Source: Congeria kusceri
Lineage: Eukaryota; Mollusca; Bivalvia; Myida; Dreissenidae
Length of the DNA stretch: 64,000 nt
Assembly (NCBI GenBank): GCA_027627225.1
Contig: JAPFQT010000083.1
Coordinates: forward strand, 682,001-746,000
Reading direction: 5' to 3'
Each line of letters opens with the position of its first letter. The stretch's first letter is position 1. This document shows positions 34,006 through 46,640 of the stretch, piece after piece. The translations under genes and the position numbers were made by a program. Below the pieces are notes generated by a model, which did no database searches, was not told the origin of the DNA, and saw only the letters and a list, made by a program, of their open reading frames with translations.

Positions 34006-36096
34006 CTCTTAGTTAAAACTTTACATATTTACCGTTCCACACATGGAATCTTCTGAACATAAAATATAATTAACGAACAAATTACGAAGAAACTGTTGTA
34101 ATTATGATCTGGAGCAACATTTCTTGTAATTTTTCAATAATTTCGAACTTTTGTAACCATCACAAGACAGGGATCTATAGTGTTTGTGTGGTTGCTGAAC
34201 GTGTCAATAATAAGCAATCTGATTTGTACCTTTTCAATTGCCCAGTCCGTTAGTAGGATAATGCAGTTTACCAACGGTATTCACAAAACCTGTTGTATAC
34301 TTCTTTCCGTCATAATTGCTATATAAATCATACGCATATTCATTACCAAACCAAATAAAACAATGTAAATGATTGAAACACTGCAGACTAGCCCTTCTTT
34401 AATTTACTTTCAAGAATCCTGATTAATCGGTTATTTAGTCAGAACTTGTTGATGATTAATCGACTTAAATTTTCAATTTTGGACGCCGATAAACAGCACA
34501 AGTAGTGGTGGAGTAGGGTGGTTGCGTTAAACTGTGACACTATTTAACTGTGACACCATAGCATTCCCAAAGCAAATAACACAATACTATTACATGGGGG
34601 GGGGGGGGGGATAGCGATATTAAGCAGAAATATGGACAGCTTTTAAAACGTGGACAAAGAAGCACCGTAAGAATATGTCTGTGAAATTATTCTGAAATCG
34701 AACCAGTGACTAGTGACAAGGAAATGTTCAAAGCTTTCAATATAGGCATATAAACAATAGGCCTCGTACCCATATTTTAATGAATCGTAATACTGTGATG
34801 GAATTTGGTTAATGGTCACCCAAGGAACATTTCTGTGAAATTATTTCAAAAATCCAACAATTGGTGTCTAACAAGAAGTTCGTTTATTTGCGGCTTTCAG
34901 TGTTGCTATTGCAACAAGATTGTCGACATATTCCAATGAATTGAGTGAATTTGGCAGAAAACAAATTCCACCGGGCGGAAGAAGAGAAGTTTGTTGACTA
35001 CGCATGACGACGGACGACGCAACCCATCCCGATCACAATAGTTAGTACTACGCAACGTAAGCGCTTTGTGCTCCGGTGAGCTACTTAAGCTCAGGTGAGC
35101 TAAATGCATTCGAATTATGAATAACAAATACGCTCTTGTACTCATAAGTCATGTTACAAGCATGATAAAATACACGTATATTTACGGGCAAATTTAGGTA
35201 GATTCGGACAAGTGCAAGTTTCAAGCTTCGAAAATACATGTAAGAAATGTTACACGTACATTTACGTGAATGAGAACATTCACCTTTATGTTGTGATAAA
35301 TAATACAAATCTTGTGCACCCAAATATCATGGATCGACATCCGCTACACTCATCACAGTTCAAAGTGATCGTCACAAATTACGACCATACAGTATGTGAT
35401 CATAAATAGACGAAGTGACCCTTCACAAAACTGCATCTTACACTAAACGGCTATCGATAATAAAATACATTATGTGATCATGGGGATTTAAGAACGTATA
35501 GTTTGGAATCATAGATAATAAAGATCGTGCGCTTAGAGATTATCAGTAATAAAGAGCGTACGTATGTGTTGTCACAAATAAAGATCGTTTAATCAGTAAT
35601 AACCCCGAATAAAGAAAATTAATTTATTAACCATCACGAAAAAAGACAAAGTAATTTCTACGGCAGAAACACGTTGGTATACATGTTACAGGCATACACT
35701 GGGTGATCTGCAGAAACATAATACTATAAGTGGCAAACCTATTTGTGAGGTTAGATACAGTTCTGAAATTTCAGTCAACGGTATTCTGCTATAAATAGGT
35801 TTACACATTTTGAAATATTATATATTATAATAATTATTTAAATCCATTATCTGATTAGTTTTCGCAGGTCAGGTTTCACAATTGTTCATTCACATGCATG
35901 ATGTCAACAATAATTTGAGTCGTTGTCATTAATTTTATTTGGTGGCGGGCGGGAAAACTAGCAATATTTAAGTTTGGCCTACGTTTACAATGCTAAATGC
36001 AAATCTAGAGTCATAGTGTCGTTTATATTGTGTTATAATACACATGTCAAAGAGTAAATTGCTGGAGCGGGGTGGTCAATCACTACGTTGCTCGAC
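34006..36096. other. Non-coding stretch
   Basis: Contains a run of 15 G at about 34596-34610; a bivalve repeat piece ending GCTCCGGTGAGCTACTTAAG CTCAGGTGAGCT at about 34985-35102; and at 35770-35900 a relative of 27725-27830. No gene seen. Confidence 0.5.
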
Positions 36097-36220
36097 ATGA
36101 ATATGATGAATATGATAATGAATGATAATGATGATGATGATAATGAATTACCATGATGATGATGAAGATAGACAATGATGATAGACAATGATGATGATGA
36201 ATGACAATGATAATGATGAG
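36097..36220. repeat. ATG/ATA microsatellite-like tract
   Basis: Imperfect (GATGAT/AATGAT)n run. Confidence 0.85.
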
Positions 36221-36325
36221 GAGTCCAGACACGTCTTAGGTAGAATCTTATCTTTATATCACCACTTTTCGTTAACATTTAATTCCATTTTTAAATCACA
36301 GTGGGCTTGGTATTTATTAATTTTC

Positions 36326-36584
36326 GGCTAATAAACAACGATTTGGAGTTATGATCCGTGTGAATTAAACCACGCGTTAGCCCTCGATTTTAATAGCCAC
36401 GCATCAGAACAACAAAGAGTTGTATATTGGCCGATAAACAACGATAATGCGTAAATTATATATTCATCTTTTTACTATGCTCCGCTCAGAATCCGGACTA
36501 CTTTTTGCGTTGTTTATTGGGTAGTTTAACAACGATAATTGTGTTGTTTGTCTATAGAACACTTGGCGAGTATCATATTAGAAT
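36326..36584 (+). mobile_element. Palindromic element, AACAACGATTTGGAGTT family, copy 1
   Basis: First half GGCTAATAAACAACGATTTG G..TTAGCCC.. and CACGCATCAGAAC..GTTGTATATTGGCCGATAAACAACG, which pair with each other; second half ACTACTTTTTGCGTTGTTTATTGG..GTCTATAG. Same order at 42185, 47971 and 53438; a second-half-only copy at 37074-37192. Confidence 0.75.
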
Positions 36585-37977
36585 ATTGTTTTCACAACTG
36601 TTAAGGAATTTATAAATTTAAATGATGCATATAAAATAACAGCTTTCAAAATTTGGAACTAAATATTTTAATGAAAACGTACAATGTTTCTGGAATAGGG
36701 CCACAGATTCTCTGTATACATTGTAGACTATATTCATGAATGATTTACCAAATCATTACTACGATGATGATGATCGTACAATAACAACGGATTGGTAATG
36801 AATAAAAAACAATTATTATTATTATTATTATTATTACCGATGATTGTACTAATAAACGTTCATTCCGTGTCGTAGAGACTGTCCTGCAACTTCACGATTT
36901 CCTCGTGCACAGTGTACATGTACGGTCATTGAACGTTTTCTACGTCGATCGATGACAGCAGAGCACGAGGAAATCATGATATTCGCGTGTCATATAGAGA
37001 AGCTTATTTTGGCTTCCGCTAGACTGTTGTTTTAGAGATAATGCTAGAGTTATCGTTATTCTAATTGTAACTACTTTTTACTATGCTCCGCTCAGAATCG
37101 GGACTTCTTTTTACGTTGTTTATTGTGTAGTTTAACAACGATGAATTGTGTTCTTTGTCTATAGAAAAATTAGCGAGTGTCATGGTAGAATTATTCACTA
37201 AGTACGAATTCGTATGTGGCTGTGTCAAGTATATGTATTTCTACATTAAATTATTGCAGACTATTACATGTTGCTTGTATATTTTGTATTTTACTCTTTC
37301 GTGAATAGAGATCACTGTATTTCACATAGAAAATTCGACCTGAAATTTTCACTTCAGTAAAACTAAAATTTACAGCGGCATAGAGGGGACATGAGAAATA
37401 TTTTATTTATCACGTGTCCACGTGATAACTATTACTAACCAATGAGAACACGTGAACTATGTGTCATAATTTCAAAATGGAGGTCGGGAATCAGTAATGA
37501 ACAGTTTATTATGAATAGTGGCTTCATATTGTACTAGAGAAGTAAATCGCCAAGGACCTTGTGTGTTCCAAAGTCAAAGTTACTTCTCTTGGCCTGATAC
37601 GATTGCTGTTTCTCTATGGGTGCTGAGGACATAACGATTTCTAACATTTAATTTAGATGGGTCAATATTCTTAAACGTTCTGTAAATTAAAAAAATAAGT
37701 TTGTGTCTCGAATGTATATTAATCTTTCTTTTCTTTGTCATTTTCAACTCAAAATCATGGTCAAGATTTCTGAGCGAAAAGTCGGCGAACCATATCAATT
37801 TATTTGCGTGCTAATATTCTTCGATCCAATTGTCTTTGTTACGTTTTTCGACGCCAGTCCCATAATTAACACTGCATTAATGCATTTTATGTGAAAGAAA
37901 ATGAATAACAGAATTTTACTTTAGCAGTTCATATTGGTAAGTATGGTATTTACATTTACACTATTTGATTATAGCCA
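36585..37977. other. Non-coding stretch
   Basis: (ATT)n at about 36811-36837. 36895-36985 (ACTTCACGATTTCCTCGTGC ACAG.., CGTCGATCGATGA.., GAGGAAATCATGA) is repeated in part near 42715 and at 47020-47125. 37074-37192 is the second half of the palindromic family. No gene supported. Confidence 0.5.
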
Positions 37978-38242
37978 GGGCCGGTATTCACAAAGCTCCT
38001 AAGGGAAATCTTAACTTAAGTTGTACTTAAGTGAATATTTCAGTTATAATTTTCTATGTTAAATCCAATAAGTATCGTTTACAAAAGGGTAAAATATGAA
38101 CCATCGAAGCAATATTTATTATTTTTTAACATTTTAATGTACAATGATCTATAAATGAAACTGCCACAGACTTAAGGAATTTTGTGAATTTAAGAAATTT
38201 ACTTAAGTTTTCCCTTAGGAGCTTTTTGAATACGGGCCCCGG
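37978..38242. mobile_element. MITE-like element of the GTATTCAC family, copy 2
   Basis: Long inverted ends: GGTATTCACAAAGCTCCTAA GGGAAA.. and ..CCCTTAGGAGCTTTTTGAAT ACGGGCCCCGG. About 265 bp, no ORF. Confidence 0.85.
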
Positions 38243-39100
38243 TCGATTCACCCAAAGGGAAGCAACTGCTGCCCGGAATTTGCTCAGGAGTAACATCGAG
38301 TTGTCTCTCTTGCTATCAACCGGATTTATTGTTGATCATACTTAATTTTCAAAGTATCTGCATGTTGGGCATTAGTTCGATTACAATGACATAAAACTCT
38401 GTTGATATCTCTACTTGAATACATGAAAGAAATGACGTAAAGTTTTTAATTTGTTCGCAAACGCCGATGAAATAAACGTATCCATGTAGATCTACATGTA
38501 AAAAGTTTACTCCATTGGAAAATACATGTCATAATTGTTTGTTCTCGGATTTAACTGCCTAAGAAGAAAGGACCTCAAGATGAAAACATGTCTGAAGCAT
38601 GACACAAAAACAGCAAGACATTTTTACAGTACATGTGCAAGTATGAGAAACCAACCACCTCTGTCGCCTTTGAAAAACATCAGAGTAAAACGAAACATGT
38701 TTTGCGCCTAAATAAAGCTGGTTAACAATAATCAGTGCTCTAATAACTGATAAATAACATGATTTCGCGAGTGTTCATTCTACATCAATTGTATTACTGT
38801 TAACTCATAAGCAGTCAATGTATTTTTATAAAGGAACATGTCCACTTCGAAAATTAGACTTCGACGCTCAAACTGATTTTAATTTATTTTCCGAAAATCC
38901 ACCAAGAAAACTGTTTCTCAATTTGTTTCTCATCGTGAACTCCTGACACAACATATGATACGTGAAAATAGTCCAGTAATTGCTGCCGCAGTGTAACACT
39001 GGAGTTTGTTTTAATTTACTTACGTTCCACGCAGATATTGCTGAGTATTAATAATCGACAAGCATTTTTGGTTGTGCGTGTAATAAAGTAGAAACTCTTA
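38243..39100. other. Non-coding stretch
   Basis: AT-rich sequence, no gene and no repeat recognised. Confidence 0.5.
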
Positions 39101-39109
39101 TCAAATGTT

Positions 39110-39870
39110 AGCACGATCATATGCGGGCACATACACGTTCATATGCGGACACATACACGTTCATTGGCGGACACATACACGTTCATAGGAGGACACATAC
39201 ACGTTCATAGGAGGACACATATACGTTCATAGGAGGACACATACACGTTCATAGGCTGCCACATACACGTTAACAGGCAGACACATACACGTTCATAGGC
39301 GGACACATATACATTCATAGGAGGACACATATACGTTCATAGGAGGACACATATACGTTCATAAGAGGACACATACACGTTCATATGAGGACACATATGC
39401 GTTCATAGGAGGACACATATACGTTCATAGGAGGACACATACACGTTCGTAAGAGGACACATATACGTTCATAAGCGGACACATACAAGTTTATAGGCGA
39501 ACACATAATACTTTCATAGGACACATACACGTTCATAAGTGGACACATACACATTCATAGGAGGACACATACACGTTTATAGGCGTACACATAAACGTTC
39601 ATAGGCGGACAATCACATCTTCATATATGCTCATCGGCGAAAACATACACGATCACAGGCGCACACATACACGATCTTAGGCGAACACATACACGTTCAC
39701 AGGCAGAAACATACACGATCATAGGCGCACACACATACACGATCATCGGCGGACATATACACGTTCATCGGCGGACACCTATACGATCATCGTTGGTCAA
39801 ATAAACGATCATCGGCGGACACATACTAGTACACGATCATCGGCGGACAGATGTACACACATTTATATCT
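39110..39870. repeat. Minisatellite, period about 22-24 bp
   Basis: Units ACACATACACGTTCATAGGC GGAC with GGAGGAC and ATCATCGGCGGAC variants; about 33 units, degenerating to the right. The TTCATCGGCGGACACA form resembles the array at 49.2-49.6 kb. Confidence 0.9.
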
Positions 39871-39914
39871 TCATCAGCGGACGCACGCACAGTTTTTTCT
39901 TCGTCACGCAGTAA

Positions 39915-40145
39915 CTGCAACAATGGTACACGTGTACCAGTATATACGGAGGAGGACGATGATGTAGATGGCAGGAGGGTCAATAGGCGTCACTCGTTTC
40001 CAGTTTGTAGACTTGCAATCGAACGCGTGACAAGGAGCTCTGCAGAGATGCAAACTACAATTCCACGTGTTCAGAACGAGGCAGGAATGACAGACCTGGT
40101 GGATTTGTGGACGTAAGATGACCTGGACAGACCGCGCTATAAGAA
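39915..40145 (+). mobile_element. Tc1-like transposase relic, copy 3 (fragment)
   Basis: Shares GTACACGTGTACCAGTATAT ACGGAGGA and the ..CACGTGTTCAGAACGAGGCAGG.. part with 28410-28690 and 31900-31960; one frame reads TTIPRVQNEAGMTDLVDLW, like TTVARIQIEAAMKDES of copy 1. Frames are broken. It directly follows the 22-24-bp array. Confidence 0.4.
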
Positions 40146-40296
40146 CGCTAGCACTTACATTTGCACGGGAATGTTGTTTACGAATGAACGCTAATTGAAA
40201 ATGTAAAATTATCAAGCACGTATACGGCTTTTCGTCGATATGTTTTAAAGTGTATCACTTACAGTGATAAAAATACACGTGAAAATAAGCATACGT

Positions 40297-40367
40297 GCAT
40301 CTGGTTGAGTTGTTAGCGCAGCAGAATTTTGATTTGTAGGTCAGAGGTTCGAGACCGGTGGAGGCAT
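40297..40367 (+). mobile_element. tRNA-like SINE head
   Basis: A-box-like TGGTTGAGTTGTTAGCGC and B-box AGGTTCGAGACC at tRNA spacing; no stable cloverleaf could be drawn, so a functional tRNA is unlikely. Confidence 0.5.
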
Positions 40368-40429
40368 TTTGATTTTTTATGCTTTTCATGATTGAATGTT
40401 AGATCCGATCCTTTAATTTTTGCAGATAA

Positions 40430-41500
40430 GTCATTGGATGACATTTTAAAACTAGATGCCTGTTTGCAACACGTCGAGTCCGTTCTCAAGAAAGCAACCT
40501 GTGTTGTAATTATTTTAAAATCTCATTTTCTAACGAGCAGATCTATTCCTTTGACCTCTAAGTGTTACCTCGACCTTTGAGCTACAGACACATGTCTCGC
40601 GTGCAATACGCCGTCTCCACGTGCTGAACATTCGTGGCTAGTTATTTTTAAATTGCCTGATGAATGATGAAGTTACAGTCCGGACAAGCTACATTATGTC
40701 TATATTTGATATTTGACCTCTAAGTGTGACCTTGACATTTCAGCCAGGAAAACTGGTTTTGCGTTCAACACGCCGTCTCCACGCGCTGAACATATGTGGC
40801 AATTTATATTAAAATTGCATGATGAATTATGAAGTTCAAGTCCGGGCAAGCTGTATTATGCCCGTATTTGACCTCTGACCTCTACGTGTAACCTTGACAT
40901 TTGAGGTAAGGGACACAGGTCTTGCGCGCGACACTCTGTCTCCACATGGTGAACATTTGTGGCAAAATTGTTAAAATTGCCTAATGAATGATGAAGTTAC
41001 ATTCCGGACAAGATGTATTACGCCCATATTTGACCTTTGACCTCTAAGTGTGACCTTGACAATTGAGCTAGGGACACAGGTCATGCGCGCGACATGCTGT
41101 ATTCACAAGGTGAACAATTGTGGCAAGTTATTTAAAAATATCTTGTAAATGGGGAAGTTACAATCCGGACAAGATCGGACGGACGCACGCACGGACGCAC
41201 AAACACCAAACCGCCATTGTGACAACTAAGGCGAGCTGACCGCAGGCCGGCTTGACAAAAACTTGAAAAAGGGGCATAAATCTGTCAAAATACAAAACAG
41301 AGGTATGGGGTTTCTTTCCCTGGTGGAGACATTGAAAGTAAAGAAGTATTTAAAGTTTCAAGTAAATACCTTTGATAGTATTCACGATATTTAACATGAT
41401 AAAAAACTTTAACCTTGGCCGGACGGCCTTGCAGACGGACGCACTGACGGCCGGACAGACGGACAGTTCGATTTTAATATGCTCTCCCTCGGGGGGCATA
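40430..41500. repeat. Bivalve-type tandem repeat, about 165-175-bp units
   Basis: About four units with TTGACCTCTAAGTGTGACCT TGACATTTGAGC.., GCGCGACACGCTGTCTCCAC-like and GTCCGGACAAGCTGTATTAT GCCC-like segments (near 40550, 40715, 40880 and 41035), followed by GGACGGACGCACGCACGGAC runs and a block ending CTCCCTCGGGGGGCATA at 41501. Confidence 0.75.
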
Positions 41501-42184
41501 CAAATTAACAAAGGGCAATAGCTCCAGAATTATGAAGTGCAGAGTAACGGTTCTTGTGCAATGCACTTCTATTCAAGGAGATATATCCACCTTTGAAGTT
41601 TCAAGTTAATAACGGTATCTGATAGAATTATGAAGCGCAGAGATATGGTTGTTATGCCATACACTTCTCCTCAATGAGACCTTTAGTTTCAAGTTAATTG
41701 CTTTAACGCTTTTGAAGTTAACGTGCGAGTTTACGTACGGCAAACGAAATACCGCCGTCGAAAAAAAACCCTGAGTAAAACGGAACATAATCGTATACGC
41801 TGAAATAAAGTAATGTCAATGAAATAGCTAATTTATCAAGGTCAGATTTTTTCCCCATGAACAAGGAGAAATATTGTTGGTGTTTCAGATCCGTTTCTAC
41901 AATCTTGACTTTCTTCATGAATGTCTTATCCCATCGAAATCAGCCCAGCAAAAACGGGTAGCATCATTCTTGTTGATGTGCGATATTAAATTATTTAGTT
42001 GCCATAGCAACCACAATTGTGTAAGACAAACAAACAGCAATGTGAATTATCACCTCATTGCTCTCTATAACCATATTAAGTTTAATGAACCTAGTTTGTT
42101 TAGATTGTTTACTTTTCGACTTAAGATTCCGACAATGTTGACTATATTAATTTAAGAAATAAATTTCCATATTGAGTTGTTCAT
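41501..42184. other. Non-coding stretch
   Basis: 41510-41700 repeats 'ATTATGAAG(T/C)GCAGAG' twice, the tail of the same bivalve repeat. The short frames at 41.7-42.1 kb have no resemblance to known families. Confidence 0.5.
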
Positions 42185-42492
42185 CTGTAAATAAACAACG
42201 ATTTTGTGTTCTGATGTGTAGGAATTAAACAACGAGCGCTTTAGCCCGATTGGTTTAATACTTTTAATATACACGCATCAGAACGAAAAAAAAACGTTGT
42301 TGATTCACAGATAAACAGCGATAAAGTGAAAATTATTTCGATTCTAACATAACCTGAAAATCTTTTCTTAAATTACAATGAAACTATATTTTACAGCTAC
42401 TGAACTACTATTTTGAGTTGTTTATTGGCCATTTAAGAACGGAAATTGTCTTTTTTGTCTATAGCAAACTCTTCGCGTGTCATGTTAGAATT
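42185..42492 (+). mobile_element. Palindromic element, AACAACGATTTGGAGTT family, copy 2
   Basis: Same order of blocks as copy 1: AATAAACAACGATTTTGTGTT.., ACACGCATCAGAACG.., AAACAGCGATAAAGTG.., and GTTGTTTATTGGCC..GTCTATAGC..CATGTTAGAAT. Confidence 0.7.
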
Positions 42493-43820
42493 ACCACATT
42501 TTTTACCACATCAAAAAGAAACTACGTTGATAAAGTAAGAAAATAATGGAAAATGATGAGTGCAATTATAATGTATTGTTAATGAATTCATATCGTAGTA
42601 GCAGCATCAGCAGTAGTAGTAGTACTAGCAGCAGTAGCAGTAGTATTGTTAATAATACATGTACTAAGCAGAAAAACGCTAGGGAAAGTTTTCTGATCGA
42701 TATTATCATAGTACGAGGAAATCATGAAACGCGTGTGACACACGAATGCTTCCTAGATTCCGGTGGTCTTTGTTTAAATTACTAGCACGGCGAATGGAAT
42801 GCAGATTAAAACCACCACCAGCAAGAGCAACAAGAACATCGACAACAACAACAACAACAACAATTCTTCAAGATGTTTTACAAACGTATGATGTTTAACA
42901 CAGCATAATTTGCAATTTAACGTATCTCCCTTTAATTAGGCATTGATTGAGAATGCCTAATACAAATTCCTGGATCCATACGGTGATCCGGATCTAATAT
43001 TTTGTTCAACATTCGCAGAAAATTGTATGCAAACGCGTTCATAACTTTTTGCGAACAGTTGCTAAGAAACAGACATACCGTACGACAAAAACACAATTAT
43101 TATTATTATTATTATTATTATTAGCATCGTCATATTTCCAGAGGATCAAACTGTTGTACGATGTATGAAATACGTTACATTTCGTAACAATCCACGAAAT
43201 CATCATCTTGATTAAATTACATTTGTGCTGGTGAATGCTGCAGCAGATATCAATGTCTAACTTACATGAACTCTCAACGAACATTCTTCTTTATGCCTGA
43301 CTTTTAAATAGTACTAGTATCTGTTTTTTAAGAAATAATTTCCAATTTATCGTTGTATATCGGCAAATAAGCAACGATTTGGAGTTCTGATAGGAAGGAA
43401 GTAAATAACGAGTGCTATTTTATTTATCGAAAAATGCAAATATATATTTTCTGTCAATATAGACCCGTTTATCCTTCAGCAACGGCTACATTCGTTGAAT
43501 TAGAATTAGAAAACAAGAACTGCGCATATATTTTTTAAATATACTGACACCACACGAATAAATGGATGGTTAAACGTTATAATGTTCGTACAAAATCGTA
43601 CTGTCCCTTTTGAACATCTAAATACAGATTAATTTTACTTTGTTGATTTTAAACGCATTATATGGAGAGGATTGAATAGAGCAGACAAGTACATTCTACA
43701 GTAAAATATATTTTATATGTATAAAGACTGTTGATGTTTTTTTTTTATCTGTGAACACAGAATTATACGGTAGGATAAAATCTTAAAGCTGTAAATACAC
43801 ACTGTACTATTGATCATTAT
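42493..43820. other. Non-coding stretch with microsatellites
   Basis: (AGT/AGC)n at 42596-42648, (AAC)n at 42846-42863, (ATT)n at 43097-43122. 42965-43075 is the short copy of the GGATCC..GATCCGGATC interspersed repeat tail. 43363-43422 is the first quarter of the palindromic family. No gene. Confidence 0.55.
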
Positions 43821-43974
43821 ACGCTTTATTCTACATTTAATCAGAAATACGCGCAGATTTCAACTAGATATAATAATACAACAATAACGAAACAAACACA
43901 CAGAGCATAGCATAGTATCATAACTATGAAGTTTTCTATAACAAGAAGACTTGCTAGTTTGAGTAATTGGTGAA

Positions 43975-44122
43975 CGTGGAAGACACAGGAGACGCCCCGT
44001 TCAAGGGGAGACCCTGGGTCTTCGAGTGCCCGGTATGAAACACCTTGTACTGCACTTCGGGGCTCGAATCTGGGATACTGGGTTTTTGAAGTCAGTGTGT
44101 TACCGCTAGACCACGGACCCGC
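43975..44122 (-). mobile_element. tRNA-headed SINE, minus strand
   Basis: On the minus strand from 44122: GTCCGTGGTCTAGCGGTAAC (A-box) and GATTCGAGCCCC (B-box), then a body with CTCCCCTTGAACGGGG. Single copy in the window. Confidence 0.55.
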
Positions 44123-44640
44123 TATGAATGGTATCTCTGTACGTAAAAATAATGTTATGTCTCTAATTACGTGTTTAGGAAGATGGGTCACATTCATCAA
44201 AAAGGTTATGACCATGAACATATTATATATGCAAATATAGCAAATGGAATTTCCATGCACGAGTCATTAAAATGTTCAATACTTCGCTGAGCAAACAACC
44301 ATCACTGTCAATACGCATATTATTCATTCGTTTATAATCGTTCAAACGCATATTTCTTACGGTCTCTTTCATTTCCGGTATATATAACGTATAAATGCTC
44401 ATAAAATATTTGGTACACAATGTGTTGAATGAATTTGTCTTTACCAGTGACGAATTCGGTCTTAACAGTTTATCCGCAACAAAAGCAATGTTTAACAGCA
44501 TTTGTATCAGCTTTTGATAGTATTATCATAAAACTATTGAAACATTCTGACTTTGTCTCAGTTCCTAATCAAGATGGCTTCTACAGAGTTGTTTTTTTGT
44601 TTGGATTTTTCGCCGTATTCAACAGTATTTCAGTCATATA

Positions 44641-44830
44641 ACGGCAGTCAGTAAACCTACTCACACTTTTCCTGGGTAAGCTGGTTTACCAGTACTAAGT
44701 GCACATACATATGCCAGTAACTGACAACTGCCCTACTTGAATCAGAGGTAGGGGGGAGAAAGGCCGTTGAAATAATTTCATGACCAATCCCCACACAAGT
44801 TATGTGGCCGCGCTTGGTCATGAAATTATT
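44641..44830 (-). mobile_element. tRNA-headed SINE, minus strand (same family as 10189)
   Basis: Reverse copy of the SINE at 10189-10385: GCCACATAACTTGTGTG, CTCTGATTCAAGTAGGGCAG, CAGTTACTGGCATATGTATG and CAGGAAAAGTGTGAGTAGG are all shared in the same order. Confidence 0.75.
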
Positions 44831-44954
44831 TCTACGGCCATTCTACCTCTAGTTGTGGTTGTTGTAATAAATTTGGGTATTTCCAACAGACAACGGCTTT
44901 GTTAAATGGACGAACATTATTTTACGTACACAATTCTATCATTTATAACCAGCA

Positions 44955-45350
44955 ACATATCGCTAAGGCCGCTTTTCCATAATCGCACTGCGCAAATCCG
45001 CATTGGCAAAAAATCAAACAAGTTGAAAACAGTTGGACCGATTCCATAAGTCCGCAGTCCGTATCCGCAAAGCGCATCCGCAAAAAATCGCTCGTTGAGC
45101 AATTTTATGCGGATGCGGACGCCATGGTATCTAGCTTTGGCCGCTTTTCCATGTGCGCGTGATCCGTGATCCGTGTCCGTGATCCGCGTCCGTAAATAAA
45201 ATATCGCTCCAGTTGAAATACGCAGTGTCGTTCCCATTTGTCCGTTTCCGTGTCCGTATACCTCCGTATCCTTGTCCGCATCCGTGACGAATCGCGCAGT
45301 GAGCGATTTTTACGGACACGGACACATTCACGGACGAGTTGTCGAGTATC
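44955..45350. repeat. Inverted-repeat-rich 'GGCCGCTTTTCCAT / GGATCCGTGTCCG' element
   Basis: GGCCGCTTTTCCAT occurs at about 44967 and 45139. Arms made of CCGTGTCCGTATCCG words and their complements (45160-45200 against 45310-45340) pair. Related units in the opposite sense form 46405-46640 and 46865-46920 (GGATACGGATACG.., CATATGGAAAAGCGG). Confidence 0.6.
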
Positions 45351-46404
45351 CAGGGCCAATATTGTTGAAGAATGTCGTATATTTATGAAGAATATTACAT
45401 ATTTGCATGTTACATGTAGGCGCTGAAACGAGTTGTCATTTCATATAATATTTTATTTAACGAGTTCAGGAATTTCGTTAGTAAGCGAGCTTTTGGCCTT
45501 TATTCGGAAATCCGTAATCTTACTTGAAAATAAACATTACATAACAACGATCTTGATCTTTTTCAACTTCCTGTAAGTTCGTGGGCAACTTTTCATGACG
45601 TCATACGCGGAGGCCCTTCCACTGATATTTTGTGTTTTGATATAAATAGTTTTTAATGTGTCCTCGTTTATTTCCATTGATTTGCGTTGGATTTAAATGA
45701 AATTAATTCGTATAAAATGTTTATTAACAACACGAGGGGTTGATCTTTTTTAACAATTAATTAGTTTTAACTGTTCTTCGGCTCACACTTGCATAGAATT
45801 CTGGCACGCGACGTTACGTCCTTGAAGAGAAAATTACGTCATAATTTCGTCCACGAACTTACCAGATTAGATGCTATATTGACATTAATAATTCGACAAT
45901 GATCTACTGCACTTGCATTTATCAAGCTAAACAGCTTTCAAAAACATGAACTACTCCCTCAAACAACAATATATGTTGTTGTTTTTGAAGCACAATTCTA
46001 ATGGTTTGCAAGATGAGTATAATGCTGTGTTTTACTATACATTTATCGAATGTATATATATTCATGCACATAGTACACAGATTCGTTTTTAACACACATA
46101 CTTTTTTTTAGTACAAAAATTTGTTTTTAACACACAGACAAAGAACAAAATTCCGTTGTAAAACCAACCATAAACAACGCAAAAATGTAGTTCAGATTAT
46201 GACATCATTCGTTCAGCGTTTATCAATGAAAGTAACGTCACAATGAATACGTGGTTTAATTCCTACGCATCAGAACTTCAAATCGTTGTTTATTAGCCCA
46301 TAAAGAATGCTAAATCGAAGATTATTTCGTAAATCATAATTATTTTACCGTCTTTGAATAATAAATAGTATAAAAGACTGTATACATAATATCATATTAC
46401 GCAC
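45351..46404. other. Non-coding stretch
   Basis: 45853-45876 repeats 27652-27675. 46130-46305 is a shortened minus-strand copy of the palindromic family (GTTTAATTCCTACGCATCAG AACTTCAAATCGTTGTTTAT TAG). Confidence 0.5.
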
Positions 46405-46640
46405 TATGGATACGCGCACATGGAAAAGTTACATGCGGACGACGGATACGGATACGATCACCGACACGGATAACAGATCACGCGCACATGGAAAAGCTAC
46501 ATGCGGACGAAGAATACGGATACGGTCACGGATAACGGATCACGCGCACATGGAAAAGCTACATGCAGACGACGGATACGGATACGATCACGGACATGGA
46601 TACGATCACGGACACGGATACCGGATCACGCGCATGTTAA
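46405..46640. repeat. Tandem repeat, about 65-72-bp units, three copies
   Basis: Unit CGCGCACATGGAAAAG(T/C)TAC ATGC.GACGACGGATACGGATA CGATCACGGACACGGATA. It belongs to the same family as 44955-45350. Confidence 0.8.
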
